In this document: piece by piece, positions 25,631 through 33,850 of the stretch
How positions within the stretch are numbered: position 1 is the stretch's first letter
Layout: every line of letters begins with the position of its first letter
DNA from: JAKPAM01 sp047601745
Lineage (GTDB): Bacteria > Pseudomonadota > Gammaproteobacteria > Burkholderiales > Burkholderiaceae_E
Assembly: GCA_047601745.1 (NCBI GenBank)
Contig: JASGIS010000001.1
Coordinates: 3,534,001 to 3,598,000 of the forward strand
Direction of reading: 5' to 3'
DNA: 64,000 nt
Notes under the pieces: model-generated
Told to the model about the DNA's origin: nothing
The model's input: the letters and a program-made list of their open reading frames with translations, nothing else
Databases searched by the model: none
Program-made: the position numbers and the translations under genes

Positions 25631-26476
25631 ATGAGTGTATTGAAGCTCGACAGATTGCAGGCTTACGTACGCCGCCTGACCAGCAATGGCCCGGCCGACG
25701 ACTTCTGGGTCGACGAGTCGGGAGCCATCGCCGGCCGCTTCGGCGCGATGCCGATCACCAGCGCGTTCCAGTCGATCCACCGGCTCGACGACGGCTCGGT
25801 CGTCGGCGCGCAGGCGCTGGTGCGCAGCGCCGATGACGACGCCGGCGCGGCCGCTTCGCCGTGGGTACGGCTGGCGTCGACGCTGCCGGCCGACGACATC
25901 GTCGCGCTCGACCGGCGCAGCCGGACCGTGCATACGCTCAATTTCTTCCGCCACGGCGGCAGCCCCGACGCGCTGTTCCTGTCGGTGCACGACCGGCTGC
26001 TGACCGCGGTCGCCGACAACCACGGGCGGTCGTTCCGGCGCGTGCTCGAGACGCTGGCCGTGCCGCTGTCGCGCATCGTCATCGAGCTGCCGGCCGAAAC
26101 GGCCGCCGACCCGACGCTGCTGGCCAACGTCGTCGCCAACTACCGGCTGCATGGATTCAAGGTCGCGGCCAACTTCGATACCGCCGCGCAGCTCGCGGCC
26201 GTGCTGTCGGTCGTGCGGCTCGACTACCTGAAGGTCGACGCGCAGCGCTGGCCGGCCTTCGATGCCGGCGGCGCGGCGCGCCCGGCGCTGGCGCGGATGC
26301 GCGCCAGCGGCACCGAGCTGATCCTCAAGCGCGTCGAGACCCGCGCGCACCTGGACCTGGCGCGCGCCTGCGGCGCTTCGCGCGTGCAGGGCTTCGCGCT
26401 GGCGGCGCCGGTGCCGGCGCGCGCGTGGCCGGCGCCGGTCACGTCGCGTCGCGGTCGGGATTCAGTGCCTGCCTGA
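25631..26476 (+). CDS. Degenerate EAL-domain protein
   Basis: A 281-residue protein with the shape of an EAL (cyclic-di-GMP phosphodiesterase) domain but lacking its catalytic residues. The EAL tripeptide is replaced by Gln61-Ala-Leu (GAQALVR), and the metal-binding DDFG motif reads ANFD. The structural elements VIELPAE, VRLDYLKVD, LKRVET and VQGFALAAPVP are recognisable in order. It is therefore probably a non-enzymatic c-di-GMP-related or protein-binding module. It overlaps the convergent cysB-like gene by 38 bases and is divergent from the peroxiredoxin-cysTWA unit, a position suggesting a link to sulfur control. Confidence 0.75.
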   Translation: MSVLKLDRLQAYVRRLTSNGPADDFWVDESGAIAGRFGAMPITSAFQSIHRLDDGSVVGAQALVRSADDDAGAAASPWVRLASTLPADDIVALDRRSRTVHTLNFFRHGGSPDALFLSVHDRLLTAVADNHGRSFRRVLETLAVPLSRIVIELPAETAADPTLLANVVANYRLHGFKVAANFDTAAQLAAVLSVVRLDYLKVDAQRWPAFDAGGAARPALARMRASGTELILKRVETRAHLDLARACGASRVQGFALAAPVPARAWPAPVTSRRGRDSVPA

Positions 26477-27374
26477 CGATCGCTTCGGTCAGCGACGGCG
26501 AGCACTGCTCGATGAAGCGATAACCGAAGCCGCGCAGGTAATGCCCCTTGCGCACGGCGATCAGCGTCGTGTTGGTCGGAAACGCATCGCCGGTCGGCAG
26601 CAGCGCCAGGTTGTCCTCGCGCCCGGGCGTATAGGCGATCTCGGCGATGATGCCGACGCCCAGCCCCAGCTCCACGTAGGTCTTGATCACGTCGGCGTCG
26701 ATCGCCGACATCACGATGTCGGGGACCAGGCCCTGGGCGGCGAAGGCCGCGTCGATCTTGGCGCGGCCCGTGTATTCCTGGTGGTAGGTGATGATCGGGT
26801 GTTCGGTCAGGTCCGCCAGCGAGACCGCGTCGCGCTGCGTCAGCGGGTGGCCGTGCGGCACGACGGCGGCGTGCCGCCAGTCGTAGAACGGGAAGGTGAC
26901 GAGATTCGGTTCGCTGGCCAGCGCCTCGGTGGCGATGCCGATGTCGGCTTCGCCCGAGTTCAGCATCGCGACGATCTCCTTCGGACTGGCCTGGTGCAGC
27001 GCCAGGTGGACCTTCGGAAACGCCTCGGTGAATGCCCGCACGGTGTCCGGGATCGCGTAGCGCGCCTGCGTGTGCGTGGTCGCGATCACGAGCCGGCCTT
27101 CGTCGCGGCGCGAGAACTGGTCGGCGAGCTGGCGGATGTTCTGCGCATCGAGCAGCATCCGCTCGACGATGACGAGCAGCTCCTTGCCGGGCTCGGTCAT
27201 GCCGAGCAGGCGCTTGCCCCGGCGCACGAACAGCTCGACGCCGAGCTCGTCCTCCAGGTCCTTGATGTGTTTGCTGACGCCCGACTGGGCCAGGTACAAC
27301 GCGTTGGCGACTTCGGTCAGGTTGAAGTTGCGCCGGGCGGTTTCGCGGATGATCCGCAACTGCTGGAAGTTCAT
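26439..27374 (-). CDS. cysB: CysB-type LysR transcriptional regulator
   Basis: A 311-residue LysR regulator of the CysB/Cbl group, which responds to acetylserine and sulfate-derived signals and controls sulfur assimilation. The MNFQQLRIIRETARRNFNLT start and the helix-turn-helix ALYLAQSGVSKHIKDLE are characteristic. The ligand pocket segment ATTHTQARYAIP and YVELGLGVGIIAE follow CysB. It is downstream of sbp on the same strand (132-base gap) and close to cysTWA, supporting the assignment. The start at 27374 gives the canonical N-terminus. An 18-residue longer start is unlikely. Confidence 0.9.
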   Translation of the reverse strand: MNFQQLRIIRETARRNFNLTEVANALYLAQSGVSKHIKDLEDELGVELFVRRGKRLLGMTEPGKELLVIVERMLLDAQNIRQLADQFSRRDEGRLVIATTHTQARYAIPDTVRAFTEAFPKVHLALHQASPKEIVAMLNSGEADIGIATEALASEPNLVTFPFYDWRHAAVVPHGHPLTQRDAVSLADLTEHPIITYHQEYTGRAKIDAAFAAQGLVPDIVMSAIDADVIKTYVELGLGVGIIAEIAYTPGREDNLALLPTGDAFPTNTTLIAVRKGHYLRGFGYRFIEQCSPSLTEAIVRQALNPDRDAT

Positions 27375-27506
27375 CGTCGTGCGTGGAGGGGGGCGGGAGA
27401 GGGCGGCCGGCCGGCACGATGATGCCATGCGCGCGCCGCCCGCGATCGGTCCGGGCGGCTCGAGGGGGCCTCGGCAGTGGCCGGGCCGTGCCTCGAGGAC
27501 GACGGC

Positions 27507-28541
27507 TCAGCGATTGGCCTGGATGATCTGGTCGAAGACGCCGCCGTCGGCGAAATGCGTCTTCTGCGCGCGGGCCCAGCCGCCGAACACCTCGTCGATC
27601 GTGAACAGTTGCACCGGCGCGAACTGCTTGGCGAAGGACTCGGCGATCTTCGCGTCGCGCGGGCGATAGTAGTTGCGGGCGGCGATCTGCTGGCCTTCGG
27701 GCGTGTACAGGAAATTCAGGTAGGCCTCGGCCAGCTTGCGGCTGCCGCGCTTGTCGACGACCTTGTCGACGACGGCCACCGGCGGTTCGGCCAGGATCGA
27801 TACCGACGGCGTCACGATGTCGAACTTGTCCGGGCCCAGCTCCTTGACCGCCAGGTACGCCTCGTTCTCCCACGCGATCAGCACGTCGCCGATGCCGCGT
27901 TCGACGAAGGTGTTGGTCGCGCCGCGCGCGCCCGAATCGAGCACCTTGACCTGCGAATACAGCTTCTTGACGAACTCGCGTGCCTGGGCTTCGTTGCCGC
28001 CGGGCTGGCGCAGCGCGTAGCCCCAGGCGGCCAGGTAGTTCCAGCGCGCGCCGCCCGAGGTCTTCGGGTTGGGGGTGACGACTTCGATGCCGGGGCGGAC
28101 CAGGTCGTTCCAGTCCTTGATCTGCTTCGGGTTGCCCTTGCGCACCAGCAGCACGATCGTCGACGTGTACGGCGCGGCGTTGGCCGGCAGCCGCCGCGCC
28201 CAGTCGGGGGCGATCAGCTTGTGCTCGGCGATCGCGTCGATGTCATAAGCGAGTGCCAGCGTCACGACGTCGGCATCGAGACCGTCGATGACGCTGCGCG
28301 CCTGCTTGCCCGAGCCGCCGTGCGACTGCTTGATCGTCACGGTCTGGCCGGTGCTCGCCTGATATTGCTTGACGAACGCCGCGTTGACGTCCTGGTACAG
28401 CTCGCGGGTGGGGTCGTACGAGACGTTGACCAGCGTGGTCGGGCCGCCCTGGGCGATCGCCGACGGCGGCTTCGTGTGGAACGCGAGCAGACCGAGAGCC
28501 AGAGCGACCGTCGTGGTGCCCGCCAACAGGCGCAGATTCAT
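27507..28541 (-). CDS. sbp: Sulfate ABC transporter periplasmic binding protein
   Basis: A 344-residue type II binding protein for sulfate. It has a signal peptide (LLAGTTTVALALGLLAF, cleavage likely near AIAQG). Typical Sbp segments are NVSYDPTRELYQDVN at the mature start, QSHGGSGKQARSVIDGL (sulfate-contact region), ADVVTLALAYDID and PNPKTSGGARWNYLAAWG. It should feed CysTWA. It is not adjacent to the permease genes: cysB, the EAL gene and the peroxiredoxin gene lie between. Confidence 0.93.
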   Translation of the reverse strand: MNLRLLAGTTTVALALGLLAFHTKPPSAIAQGGPTTLVNVSYDPTRELYQDVNAAFVKQYQASTGQTVTIKQSHGGSGKQARSVIDGLDADVVTLALAYDIDAIAEHKLIAPDWARRLPANAAPYTSTIVLLVRKGNPKQIKDWNDLVRPGIEVVTPNPKTSGGARWNYLAAWGYALRQPGGNEAQAREFVKKLYSQVKVLDSGARGATNTFVERGIGDVLIAWENEAYLAVKELGPDKFDIVTPSVSILAEPPVAVVDKVVDKRGSRKLAEAYLNFLYTPEGQQIAARNYYRPRDAKIAESFAKQFAPVQLFTIDEVFGGWARAQKTHFADGGVFDQIIQANR

Positions 28542-28599
28542 GATCGAGGCGGTGCGAAGTGATGGAGGCCGCCATCTTCGTCGCGCGCCGCCGCGCCGT

Positions 28600-28615
28600 G
28601 AACCAAGAAAATCTG
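28600..28615 (-). promoter_or_regulatory. Candidate sulfur-regulon site upstream of sbp
   Basis: The minus strand reads CAGATTTTCTTGGTTC, 15 of 16 bases identical to the copy upstream of cysI. It lies 59-74 bases before the sbp start. Confidence 0.5.
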
Positions 28616-28665
28616 CTTTCGATATCAGCCCGGCCGGTGCTCAGCCCGGCCGGTGCTTTCCTCAG

Positions 28666-28733
28666 TCGACGCTCTCGGTCAGTCGAAGCTTTCCGTCAGT
28701 CGAAGCTCTCCGTCAGTCGGCGCTTTCCTTCAG
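28666..28733 (-). repeat. Four 17-bp tandem repeats spanning a CoA-transferase stop codon
   Basis: Four units of the type TCGAAGCTTTCCGTCAG. The stop codon of the CoA-transferase gene (28713-28715) falls inside the third unit. Because 17 is not a multiple of 3, copy-number change inside the gene would alter its last residues. Confidence 0.8.
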
Positions 28734-29963
28734 CGCGCCGCTGGCCAGCAGCGCGTCGACTTCGGCCGCGTCGAACCCGAACTCGCCGAGCACCTCGCGC
28801 GAATGCTGGCCGAAGGTCGGCGCCGGCCGGTCGATGCGGGCCGGACTGTCGGACAGCTTGATCGGGAAGCCCAGCGCGCGCGTCGCGCCGGCCTTCGGGT
28901 GCTGCAGGTCGACGACCATCCGCCGCGCGAGCGCCTGCGGGTGTTCGAGCGCCTGGCCGATCGAATGGACAGGTCCGGCCGGGACGCCGGCGGCGTCGAA
29001 CGCGGCGATCCAGTGCGCGGACGGCCGTGTCGTCGTGACCGCCTCGATCTCGCCGGTCAGCGTCGTCAGGTTCGCCATCCGCGCGGTGTTGTCGGCGAAG
29101 CGCGCGTCGGTCCGCCATTGCGGACGGCCGAGCACGTCGCAGATCCGCTCCCAGTTCGCCTGGTTGGCGCCGCCGACGTTGACGTAGCCGTCGGCCGTGC
29201 GGAACGCCTGGTACGGCGCCGCCAGCACGTGTCCCGAACCCAGCGCGGTCGGCGACTGTCCGGTCGCGAAGAAGATCGCCGCGTGCCAGTAGGTCTGCTG
29301 CAGCGCCGCCTCCATCAGCGAGGTCTCGACGATCTGGCCGCGGCCGGTCTTGAGCCGGTGCACGTACGCGGCCAGCACGCCGAGCGCCGCGAGGATGCCG
29401 CCGTTGATGTCGGCGACCGAGTTGCCGGGCTTGACCGGCGGCCGGCCGGGTTCGCCGGTGATGCTCATCAGGCCGGCGAAGCCCTGCGCGATCAGGTCGA
29501 AGCCGCCCTTGTCGCCATAAGGACCGTCGCGGCCGTAGCCGGACACGACCGCGTAGATCAGCGCCGGGTTGATCCGTGACAACGACTCGTAGCCCAGGCC
29601 GAGCTTGTCGAGTGTGCCGCGCCGGTAGTTCTCGATCAGCACGTCGGCGCCGCCGACCATCCGTTCGAGCACGCGCTTGCCGCCCGGGTGCTTCAAGTCC
29701 AGCGCGATGCCGCGCTTGTTGCGGTTCAGCATCATGAACGGCGCCGATTCGCCGTTGACGCGCGGCTCGCGGTACGAGCGCGAGTCGTCGCCGCCCTGCA
29801 TCTTCTCGATCTTGATCACGTCGGCGCCCAGGTCGGCCAGCATCATGCCGCAGATCGGGCCGGCCATGATCTGCGCCAGTTCGAGCACGCGCACGCCGGC
29901 CAGCGGTCCGGGGTGCGCGCCGGCGTCAGAAGGAGAGGGCGTCTGAACGGGAGAAGCGGGCAT
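28713..29963 (-). CDS. CaiB/BaiF family CoA-transferase
   Basis: A 416-residue class III CoA-transferase, different in sequence from the one at 17128. VLELAQIMAGPICGMMLADLG and VLIENYRRGTLDKLGLGYE are family segments. The likely catalytic aspartate is Asp185 in NSVADINGGI. It is the last gene of a four-gene minus-strand unit with an aminotransferase, a Bug binding protein and an enoyl-CoA hydratase. It probably activates a carboxylic acid imported or formed by that pathway, using another acyl-CoA as donor. The stop codon lies within a 17-bp tandem repeat. Confidence 0.88.
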   Translation of the reverse strand: MPASPVQTPSPSDAGAHPGPLAGVRVLELAQIMAGPICGMMLADLGADVIKIEKMQGGDDSRSYREPRVNGESAPFMMLNRNKRGIALDLKHPGGKRVLERMVGGADVLIENYRRGTLDKLGLGYESLSRINPALIYAVVSGYGRDGPYGDKGGFDLIAQGFAGLMSITGEPGRPPVKPGNSVADINGGILAALGVLAAYVHRLKTGRGQIVETSLMEAALQQTYWHAAIFFATGQSPTALGSGHVLAAPYQAFRTADGYVNVGGANQANWERICDVLGRPQWRTDARFADNTARMANLTTLTGEIEAVTTTRPSAHWIAAFDAAGVPAGPVHSIGQALEHPQALARRMVVDLQHPKAGATRALGFPIKLSDSPARIDRPAPTFGQHSREVLGEFGFDAAEVDALLASGALKESAD

Positions 29964-29975
29964 CGTCGGATCGTC

Positions 29976-30812
29976 TCACTCGCCCCGGAAGCCGGGCGTT
30001 CGCTTGGCCAGGAAGGCCTGGTAGCCGGTGCGGAAGTCGGCGGTGTCGAAGCAGTCGAAGCCTTCGAGGTATTCGGCCTCGGTCAGCGGCCGCGCGTCGC
30101 GCAGCCGCCGCGCGAAGCGCTTGTGCCAGCGGGCGACCAGCGGCGCGCCGGCCATGATGCGCTCGGCCGCCGCGCGCGCCTCGGCCGCCACCCGGTCGTC
30201 GTCGACGACGCGGCTGACGAGGCCGATCCTCAGCGCCTCGTCGGCGTCGATGATCCGGCCCTCGAGCAGGATCGCCAGCGCCTGCGCTTCGCCGACCAGC
30301 CGGATCAGCGGCGCCATCTCGGCGTGCGCCATCACCAGGCCCAGGTTCTTGATCGGCGCGCCGAAGCGGCTCGATCGGCCGCAGATCCGCAGGTCGGCCA
30401 GCGACGCGATCTCGAGCCCGCCGCCGACGCAGATGCCGTGGATCTGCGCGACGATCGGATGCGGGCAGGCGTCGAGGATCGCCGCGGTCTCGTGCATGTC
30501 GCGGCCGTACGCGATCGCCTGTTCGCGATCGGCGCGATCGGTCTCGAACTCGCCGATGTCGTTGCCGGGCGAGAACGCGCGTTCGCCGGCGCCGCGCACG
30601 AGGATGCAGCGCACGCCGGGGTCGCGCGACAGCCGTCCGAACGCGTCGCCGATCGCGCGCCACATCGCCCGCGTCGTCGCGTTCAGCTTGGCCTCGCGGT
30701 TCAGGATCACGGTGGCCAGCGCGCCGTCGCGGCGCACGAGCAGCGTGCCGTCGGCCAGGTCCAGGTCGTCGACGCGCGGGCCGTCCGGGGCGGGAAGTTC
30801 GGGCAGGTTCAT
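29976..30812 (-). CDS. Enoyl-CoA hydratase/isomerase family protein
   Basis: A 278-residue crotonase-fold enzyme. ATVILNREAKLNAT, VRGAGERAFSPGNDIGEF (oxyanion loop, SPGND instead of the usual SAGAD) and HGICVGGGLEIA are present. LRICGRSSRFGAPIKNLGL is the following helix region. Its start overlaps the Bug protein stop by four bases (ATGA), and 12 bases separate it from the CoA-transferase. It likely hydrates or cleaves the acyl-CoA made by the CoA-transferase. Confidence 0.85.
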   Translation of the reverse strand: MNLPELPAPDGPRVDDLDLADGTLLVRRDGALATVILNREAKLNATTRAMWRAIGDAFGRLSRDPGVRCILVRGAGERAFSPGNDIGEFETDRADREQAIAYGRDMHETAAILDACPHPIVAQIHGICVGGGLEIASLADLRICGRSSRFGAPIKNLGLVMAHAEMAPLIRLVGEAQALAILLEGRIIDADEALRIGLVSRVVDDDRVAAEARAAAERIMAGAPLVARWHKRFARRLRDARPLTEAEYLEGFDCFDTADFRTGYQAFLAKRTPGFRGE

Positions 30813-31810
30813 TCGGCTTTGACGTTCAGTTCCTTGACGAGCCGCGCGTACTTGGCCAGCTCGGCGTGCATGAAATCGGCGAACTGCGCGGGCGTCTGCG
30901 GACCGCCGGTCTGCAGGCCCTGCGCCTCGAGCTTGGGCCGGATCGCCGGGTCGTTCATCGCCGCCTTGACCGCCTGGTCGATCTTCTCGACCAGCGCGGC
31001 CGGCATCGATTTCGGCCCCATCACCGCGTACCAGTTGGTGACGTCGAAGCCCTTGATGCCGGCCTCGTTGAACGTCGGCACGCCGGGCAGTTGCGGCAGC
31101 CGGTTCGGCGTCGAGATCGCCAGCGCGTCGATCTTGCCGGCGCGGATGTGCTCGAGCACCGGCGGCATCGTATCGAAGTTCATGCTGACCTGGCCGGCGA
31201 CCAGGTCGACGATCGCCTGGCCGCTGCCCTTGTACGGAATGTGCGTCAACTGGATGTCGGTCAGCTTCGCGAACAGCGCGCCGGCCAGATGCTGCGTGCT
31301 GCCGACGCCCGACGACGCGTACGTGTAGACGCCGGGTTTGGCCTTGGCCAGCTTGACGACGTCGGCGACCGACCGCGCCTGCAGCGACGGATGCACGACC
31401 ATCACGTTCGGCACGTAGCCGACGTAGGTGATCGGCGTGAAGTCCCGGGCCGGATCGTAGGCGATCTTCGGCAGCACGAACGGCGCGATCGCGTTCGAGT
31501 TCGAGTGCCCCATCAGCAGCGTGTAGCCGTCGGACGGCGAGTTGGCGACGATCTCGGCGGCGATCGTGCCGGCCGCGCCGGCGCGGTTCTCGACGACGAC
31601 CTGCTGGCCGAGCACTTCGGACATCCGCGGCGCGAGCGCGCGGGCGACGATGTCGGTTCCGCCGCCGGGCGCGAAACCGACGACCAGCCGGATCGGCTTG
31701 TTGGGCCATGCGTCGCCCTGCGCGGACGCCGGGTTGGGTATCGCCGCCAGCGTGGTGCCCGCCAGGGCGCCGACGCCCATCAGCGCATTCAGGATCTGTC
31801 GCCGTTTCAC
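30809..31810 (-). CDS. Bug-family tripartite tricarboxylate transporter binding protein
   Basis: A 333-residue periplasmic binding protein of the Bug/TctC family, abundant in Burkholderiales and binding carboxylates. Signal peptide: KRRQILNALMGVGALAGTTLAA, cleaved near ASAQG. Mature-start WPNKPIRLVVGFAPGGGTD, then GQQVVVENRAGAAG and IPYKGSGQA are the standard ligand-loop segments. A GTG start at 31810 is chosen because GGAGG lies about eight bases upstream. An in-frame TTG at 31825 overlaps that site and is unlikely. No TctA/TctB permease genes are nearby, so it may be an orphan or share a distant permease. Confidence 0.9.
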   Translation of the reverse strand: MKRRQILNALMGVGALAGTTLAAIPNPASAQGDAWPNKPIRLVVGFAPGGGTDIVARALAPRMSEVLGQQVVVENRAGAAGTIAAEIVANSPSDGYTLLMGHSNSNAIAPFVLPKIAYDPARDFTPITYVGYVPNVMVVHPSLQARSVADVVKLAKAKPGVYTYASSGVGSTQHLAGALFAKLTDIQLTHIPYKGSGQAIVDLVAGQVSMNFDTMPPVLEHIRAGKIDALAISTPNRLPQLPGVPTFNEAGIKGFDVTNWYAVMGPKSMPAALVEKIDQAVKAAMNDPAIRPKLEAQGLQTGGPQTPAQFADFMHAELAKYARLVKELNVKAE

Positions 31811-31838
31811 GTATGTCTCCTCCAAGTGATGCGAAAAA

Positions 31839-33038
31839 TCAGCCGGCGGCGCCGGACAGGTAGTCCATCGCCGCGTCGACGCCGCCGCGCTGGTGCGGTA
31901 CGCCGGCCAGGCGCAGCGACATCTCCACGCCGGCCAGCGTGCCGAGCAGGCTCAGTTCGTTTAGGTCGCCCAGGTGCCCGATGCGGAAGATCCGGCCGGA
32001 CAGCTTCGACAGCCCCTGGCCGAGCGACAGGTTGAAGCGCTCGAGCGCCACCTTGCGGAACGCGTCGGCATCGTGGCCTTCGGGCATGATCAGCGCGGTC
32101 AGCGCCGAGCTGTACTCGGCCGGGTTCTGGCACAGGATCTCCAGTCCCCATGCGCGCGCCGCGCGGCGGGTCGCCTCGGCGAAGCGGTCGTGGCGGGCGA
32201 ACACCGCGGGCAGGCCCTCTTCGAGCAGCATCGCGATCGCCTCGTGCAGGCCGTACAGCAGGTTGGTCGCCGGCGTGTACGGAAAGAAGCCGGTCTTGTT
32301 GCTGTTGAGCATCTCGGCCCAGTCCCAGTACGCGCGCGGCAGCCGGGCGGTCTCGCTGGCGGCCAGCGCCTTGCGGCTGATCGCGTTGAACGACAGGCCG
32401 GGCGGCAGCATCAGCCCTTTCTGCGATCCGCCGACGGTCACGTCGACGCCCCATTCGTCGTGCCGGTAGTCGATCGAGCCGAGCGACGAGATCGTGTCGA
32501 CCAGCAGCAGCGCCGGGTGCCGGGCGGCGTCGATCGCCCGGCGGACCTCGCCGACGCGGCTGGTCACGCCGGTCGACGTTTCGTTGTGCACGATGCAGAC
32601 GGCCTTGATCCGGTGATCGGCGTCGTCGTGCAGCCGCGCCTCGATCTGCTGCGGATCGGCGCCGTGGCGCCAGTCGCCGGGGATGAACTCCGGCTGCAGC
32701 CCGAGTTTCTCGGCGATCCGCTTCCACAGCGTCGCGAAGTGGCCGGTCTCGCACATCAGCACCGTGTCGCCCGGCGACAGCGTGTTGACGAGCGCCGCTT
32801 CCCACGCGCCGGTGCCCGAGCCCGGGTAGATGACCACGTCGCCCTGCGTCTGGAATATCTTGCGGATGCCGGTCAGCACCGATTGGCCCAGGCGCTGGAA
32901 TTCGGGACCGCGATGGTCGATCGTCGGATAGTCCATCGCCCGCAGGATGCGGTCGGGCACGTTGGTCGGGCCCGGGATCTGCAGGAAGTGCCGGCCGCTC
33001 GGATGGCTGTTGAGGGCGAGGCCATGGCTCAGTTTCAT
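31839..33038 (-). CDS. Class V aminotransferase (alanine/serine-glyoxylate type)
   Basis: A 399-residue fold-type I aminotransferase of the serine-glyoxylate/alanine-glyoxylate group. Glyoxylate-aminotransferase features are FLQIPGPTNVPDRILRAM, the YPGSGTGAWEAAL cofactor loop and the Schiff-base lysine Lys207 in GGSQKGLMLPPG. HNETSTGV contacts substrate. It is first in a minus-strand unit with Bug, hydratase and CoA-transferase genes, about 93 bases from the divergent GntR gene. The amino donor and acceptor in this pathway are unknown, and glyoxylate is a family-based guess. Confidence 0.9.
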   Translation of the reverse strand: MKLSHGLALNSHPSGRHFLQIPGPTNVPDRILRAMDYPTIDHRGPEFQRLGQSVLTGIRKIFQTQGDVVIYPGSGTGAWEAALVNTLSPGDTVLMCETGHFATLWKRIAEKLGLQPEFIPGDWRHGADPQQIEARLHDDADHRIKAVCIVHNETSTGVTSRVGEVRRAIDAARHPALLLVDTISSLGSIDYRHDEWGVDVTVGGSQKGLMLPPGLSFNAISRKALAASETARLPRAYWDWAEMLNSNKTGFFPYTPATNLLYGLHEAIAMLLEEGLPAVFARHDRFAEATRRAARAWGLEILCQNPAEYSSALTALIMPEGHDADAFRKVALERFNLSLGQGLSKLSGRIFRIGHLGDLNELSLLGTLAGVEMSLRLAGVPHQRGGVDAAMDYLSGAAG

Positions 33039-33062
33039 CGTCGTCTCCGCTCAGTTCGATGA

Positions 33063-33076
33063 TTTTGTATGCAAAA
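33063..33076. promoter_or_regulatory. GntR operator candidate 1
   Basis: TTTTGTATGCAAAA, a near-perfect palindrome, lies 25 bases upstream of the aminotransferase start. It matches the second copy at 33126-33137 except at one central base. Confidence 0.65.
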
Positions 33077-33125
33077 AATGAAGATGTGCAACGGATTTTA
33101 TTGGTAGATTCGGGAATCGGGGAAA

Positions 33126-33137
33126 TTTGCATGCAAA
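33126..33137. promoter_or_regulatory. GntR operator candidate 2, over the GntR start codon
   Basis: TTTGCATGCAAA is a perfect 12-base palindrome that includes the regulator's own ATG (33131). Its centre is 62 bases from the centre of the first copy, close to six helical turns, so two dimers could bind the same DNA face. Confidence 0.65.
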
Positions 33138-33850
33138 AAGACGCTGAAACGCCCGGCGAGCGCCTGCTGCACGAAGCGGTCGCCGACCGGCTGCGCGAAT
33201 TGATCGTCGAGGGCATCCTGCCGCCGGGCAGCCGCCTGAACGAGCGCGTGCTGGCCGCGCAGTTGAACGTGTCGCGCACGCCGCTGCGCGAGGCGTTCAA
33301 GCAGCTTGCCGGCGAACGGCTGGTCGAGCTGCTGCCGAATCGCGGCGCGCATGTCGCGTCGCTGTCGCGCGCCGACGTCGAGCATCTGTTCGAACTGATG
33401 TCGGCGCTCGAAGGCCTGTCGGGCTGGCTGGCCGCGACGCGACGCACCGAGGCCGAGCTGACCGAGATCCGCGCGCTGCATTTCGAGATGCTGGCCGCGC
33501 ATGCTCGCCGCGACCTGCCGAACTACTATCGTTGCAACCATGCGATCCACCGCCTGATCAACCAGGCGGCCCGTAACCCCGAACTGACCGAGATGTACGC
33601 CAGCGTCAACGGCAGGCTGCAGAGCCTGCGCTTCCGCTCGAACTTCGACGCGCGCCGCTGGGATCACGCGGTCGACGAGCACCAGCGGATGATCGACGCG
33701 CTGGTCGCGCGCGACGCGCCGCGGCTGCGCGCGCTGCTCGAGCAGCACCTGCTGGGCAAGCGCGACGCGGTGCTCGCGCAATTCGACGCCGCCGGGGCCG
33801 ACGGCCTGCCGGCGCTTACCCTGTCCTCGCCTGTGGCTGAACCACGATGA
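33131..33850 (+). CDS. GntR-family regulator (FadR/FCD subgroup)
   Basis: A 239-residue repressor-type regulator. The winged helix is residues ~12-75, with LREAFKQLAGERLVELLPNRGAHVA as recognition helix and wing. The FCD ligand-binding domain follows, with metal-ligand positions suggested by the NHAIHRLINQAARN and DEHQRMIDAL segments. The ATG at 33131 gives a normal length. An in-frame ATG at 33059 would add 24 residues and place both operators inside the gene. The stop overlaps the next gene by four bases (ATGA), so regulator and dehydrogenase are made together. It probably controls both divergent arms. Confidence 0.88.
   Translation: MQKDAETPGERLLHEAVADRLRELIVEGILPPGSRLNERVLAAQLNVSRTPLREAFKQLAGERLVELLPNRGAHVASLSRADVEHLFELMSALEGLSGWLAATRRTEAELTEIRALHFEMLAAHARRDLPNYYRCNHAIHRLINQAARNPELTEMYASVNGRLQSLRFRSNFDARRWDHAVDEHQRMIDALVARDAPRLRALLEQHLLGKRDAVLAQFDAAGADGLPALTLSSPVAEPR

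Noticed and set aside
33059..33130. Longer GntR start at 33059
   Set aside because: It would bury both palindromes in coding sequence and add 24 residues not typical of the family.
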